From Nitrospirota bacterium (GTDB lineage Bacteria; Nitrospirota; UBA9217), in NCBI GenBank assembly GCA_013334545.1, contig JAAXXJ010000217.1, positions 1-5,548 on the forward strand: DNA of 5,548 nt, read 5' to 3'. Of the stretch, positions 5,036 through 5,548 are shown piece after piece (the stretch's first letter is position 1; the number at the start of each line of letters is the position of its first letter). Made by a program: the position numbers and the translations under genes. The notes beneath the pieces were generated by a model. That model was not told where the DNA came from, did not search any database, and was given only the letters and a program-made list of their open reading frames with translations.

Positions 5036-5548
5036 TCACTGCATCCTGCGGATCCGCACCTCGACCCCCTTATGGTCCTTCATCAGCGCCGTAAGCTTCG
5101 CGATGTCGGTCTCGCCGGTATGATAGGGGTACAGTACCTTCGGCCTGATCATGCTCGCAGCGTCCGCGACCATTCCCGGCGTCATGGTGTAAGGCAGGTT
5201 CATCGGCAGGAAAGCGATCTCGATGTTCCTGAGGGACTTCATTTCCGGGACATTCTCCGTGTCGCCTGCCACATAGACCCGCCTGTCGCCGAAGGTGATG
5301 ATATATCCGTTCCCAACGCCCTTGGGATGATAGGGCTGCCCGTTCTCGCGCTTGCTGACGATATTGTATGCCGGGACCGCCTCGACCGTCATTCCCCTGA
5401 TCGCTTCCACGTCGCCGTTCCTCATGACCATGCCGCCGCTCACCTGTCCTGCACCGGCTTCGGTCAGGACGATCGTCGTCTTCCCTGTTCGGATCTTCTC
5501 GATTGCAGCAGGATCAAGATGGTCCCGATGCCCGTGGGTGATCAGAAT
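5036..5548 (-). CDS. Metallo-beta-lactamase-fold hydrolase (N-terminus outside window)
   Basis: The frame is open from the window edge to a TGA at 5036-5038 and gives 170 residues, numbered here from the edge. The zinc-binding signature H5-G-H7-R-D9-H10 is at the very start. H74 (PYHPKG), D96 (AGDTE) and H143 (YPYHTGETD) fit the remaining metal ligands of the superfamily. The layout, with YHPKG followed by NGY and a late YPYHTGE, resembles the UPF0173/UlaG-like branch (small, soluble, cytoplasmic). Probably 30-60 N-terminal residues lie beyond the window. An in-frame GTG at 5443 is not the start, because it would drop the HxHxDH motif. The gene precedes recO by 22 nt. The substrate cannot be told from the sequence. 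Confidence 0.88.
   Translation of the reverse strand: MLITHGHRDHLDPAAIEKIRTGKTTIVLTEAGAGQVSGGMVMRNGDVEAIRGMTVEAVPAYNIVSKRENGQPYHPKGVGNGYIITFGDRRVYVAGDTENVPEMKSLRNIEIAFLPMNLPYTMTPGMVADAASMIRPKVLYPYHTGETDIAKLTALMKDHKGVEVRIRRMQ

Noticed and set aside
4318..5094. Long + strand frame opposite recO
   Set aside because: It runs antisense through RecO codons and into the hydrolase gene. Its length is explained by high GC and strong codon bias in recO; it has no recognisable domain.

Overview
The window looks like a stretch of chromosome from a high-GC, Gram-negative (diderm) bacterium. It encodes an apolipoprotein N-acyltransferase (Lnt) and a signal-peptide-bearing protein that looks like an outer-membrane beta-barrel, alongside Hfq and RecO. 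The combination would suit a deltaproteobacterial or Nitrospirota-like lineage, but that placement is inference; no sequence search was possible.

Left part (1-2144, + strand): a tight cluster of three genes. It opens with hfq, missing only its first codon or so. Next comes a second, divergent Hfq-like gene with a long Pro/Ala/Lys/Arg-rich tail, then lnt. The gaps are 13 nt and 1 nt, so the three are probably co-transcribed from a promoter left of the window.

Right part (5548-2168, - strand): a metallo-beta-lactamase-fold hydrolase (N-terminus outside the window) is followed after 22 nt by recO. Next is a predicted beta-barrel gene (3167-4165) with its own sigma70-type promoter, a strong Shine-Dalgarno and a good terminator. 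Downstream on the same strand lies a second, related copy of the barrel gene. It has lost about 110 N-terminal codons, including the signal peptide, but keeps an open frame and a matching terminator. It converges on lnt.

The main oddity is at 2900-3057 (- strand). The DNA immediately upstream of the truncated barrel copy reads as the 5' part of a group IIC intron (domain I). It has a GTGTG 5' end and several conserved ribozyme blocks, and nothing of domains II-VI or a maturase. The ATG that gives the truncated copy its longest frame lies inside a conserved intron motif. This is therefore an intron remnant joined to a decapitated paralogue, by deletion or possibly by assembly error.

The second point of interest is the tandem Hfq pair, whose second member has changed several canonical RNA-contact positions. 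I found no CRISPR array, tRNA, rRNA or intact transposon. I do not see a wholly new multi-gene system here. The best candidates for something undescribed are the hfq/hfq-like/lnt cluster and the intron-barrel chimera.
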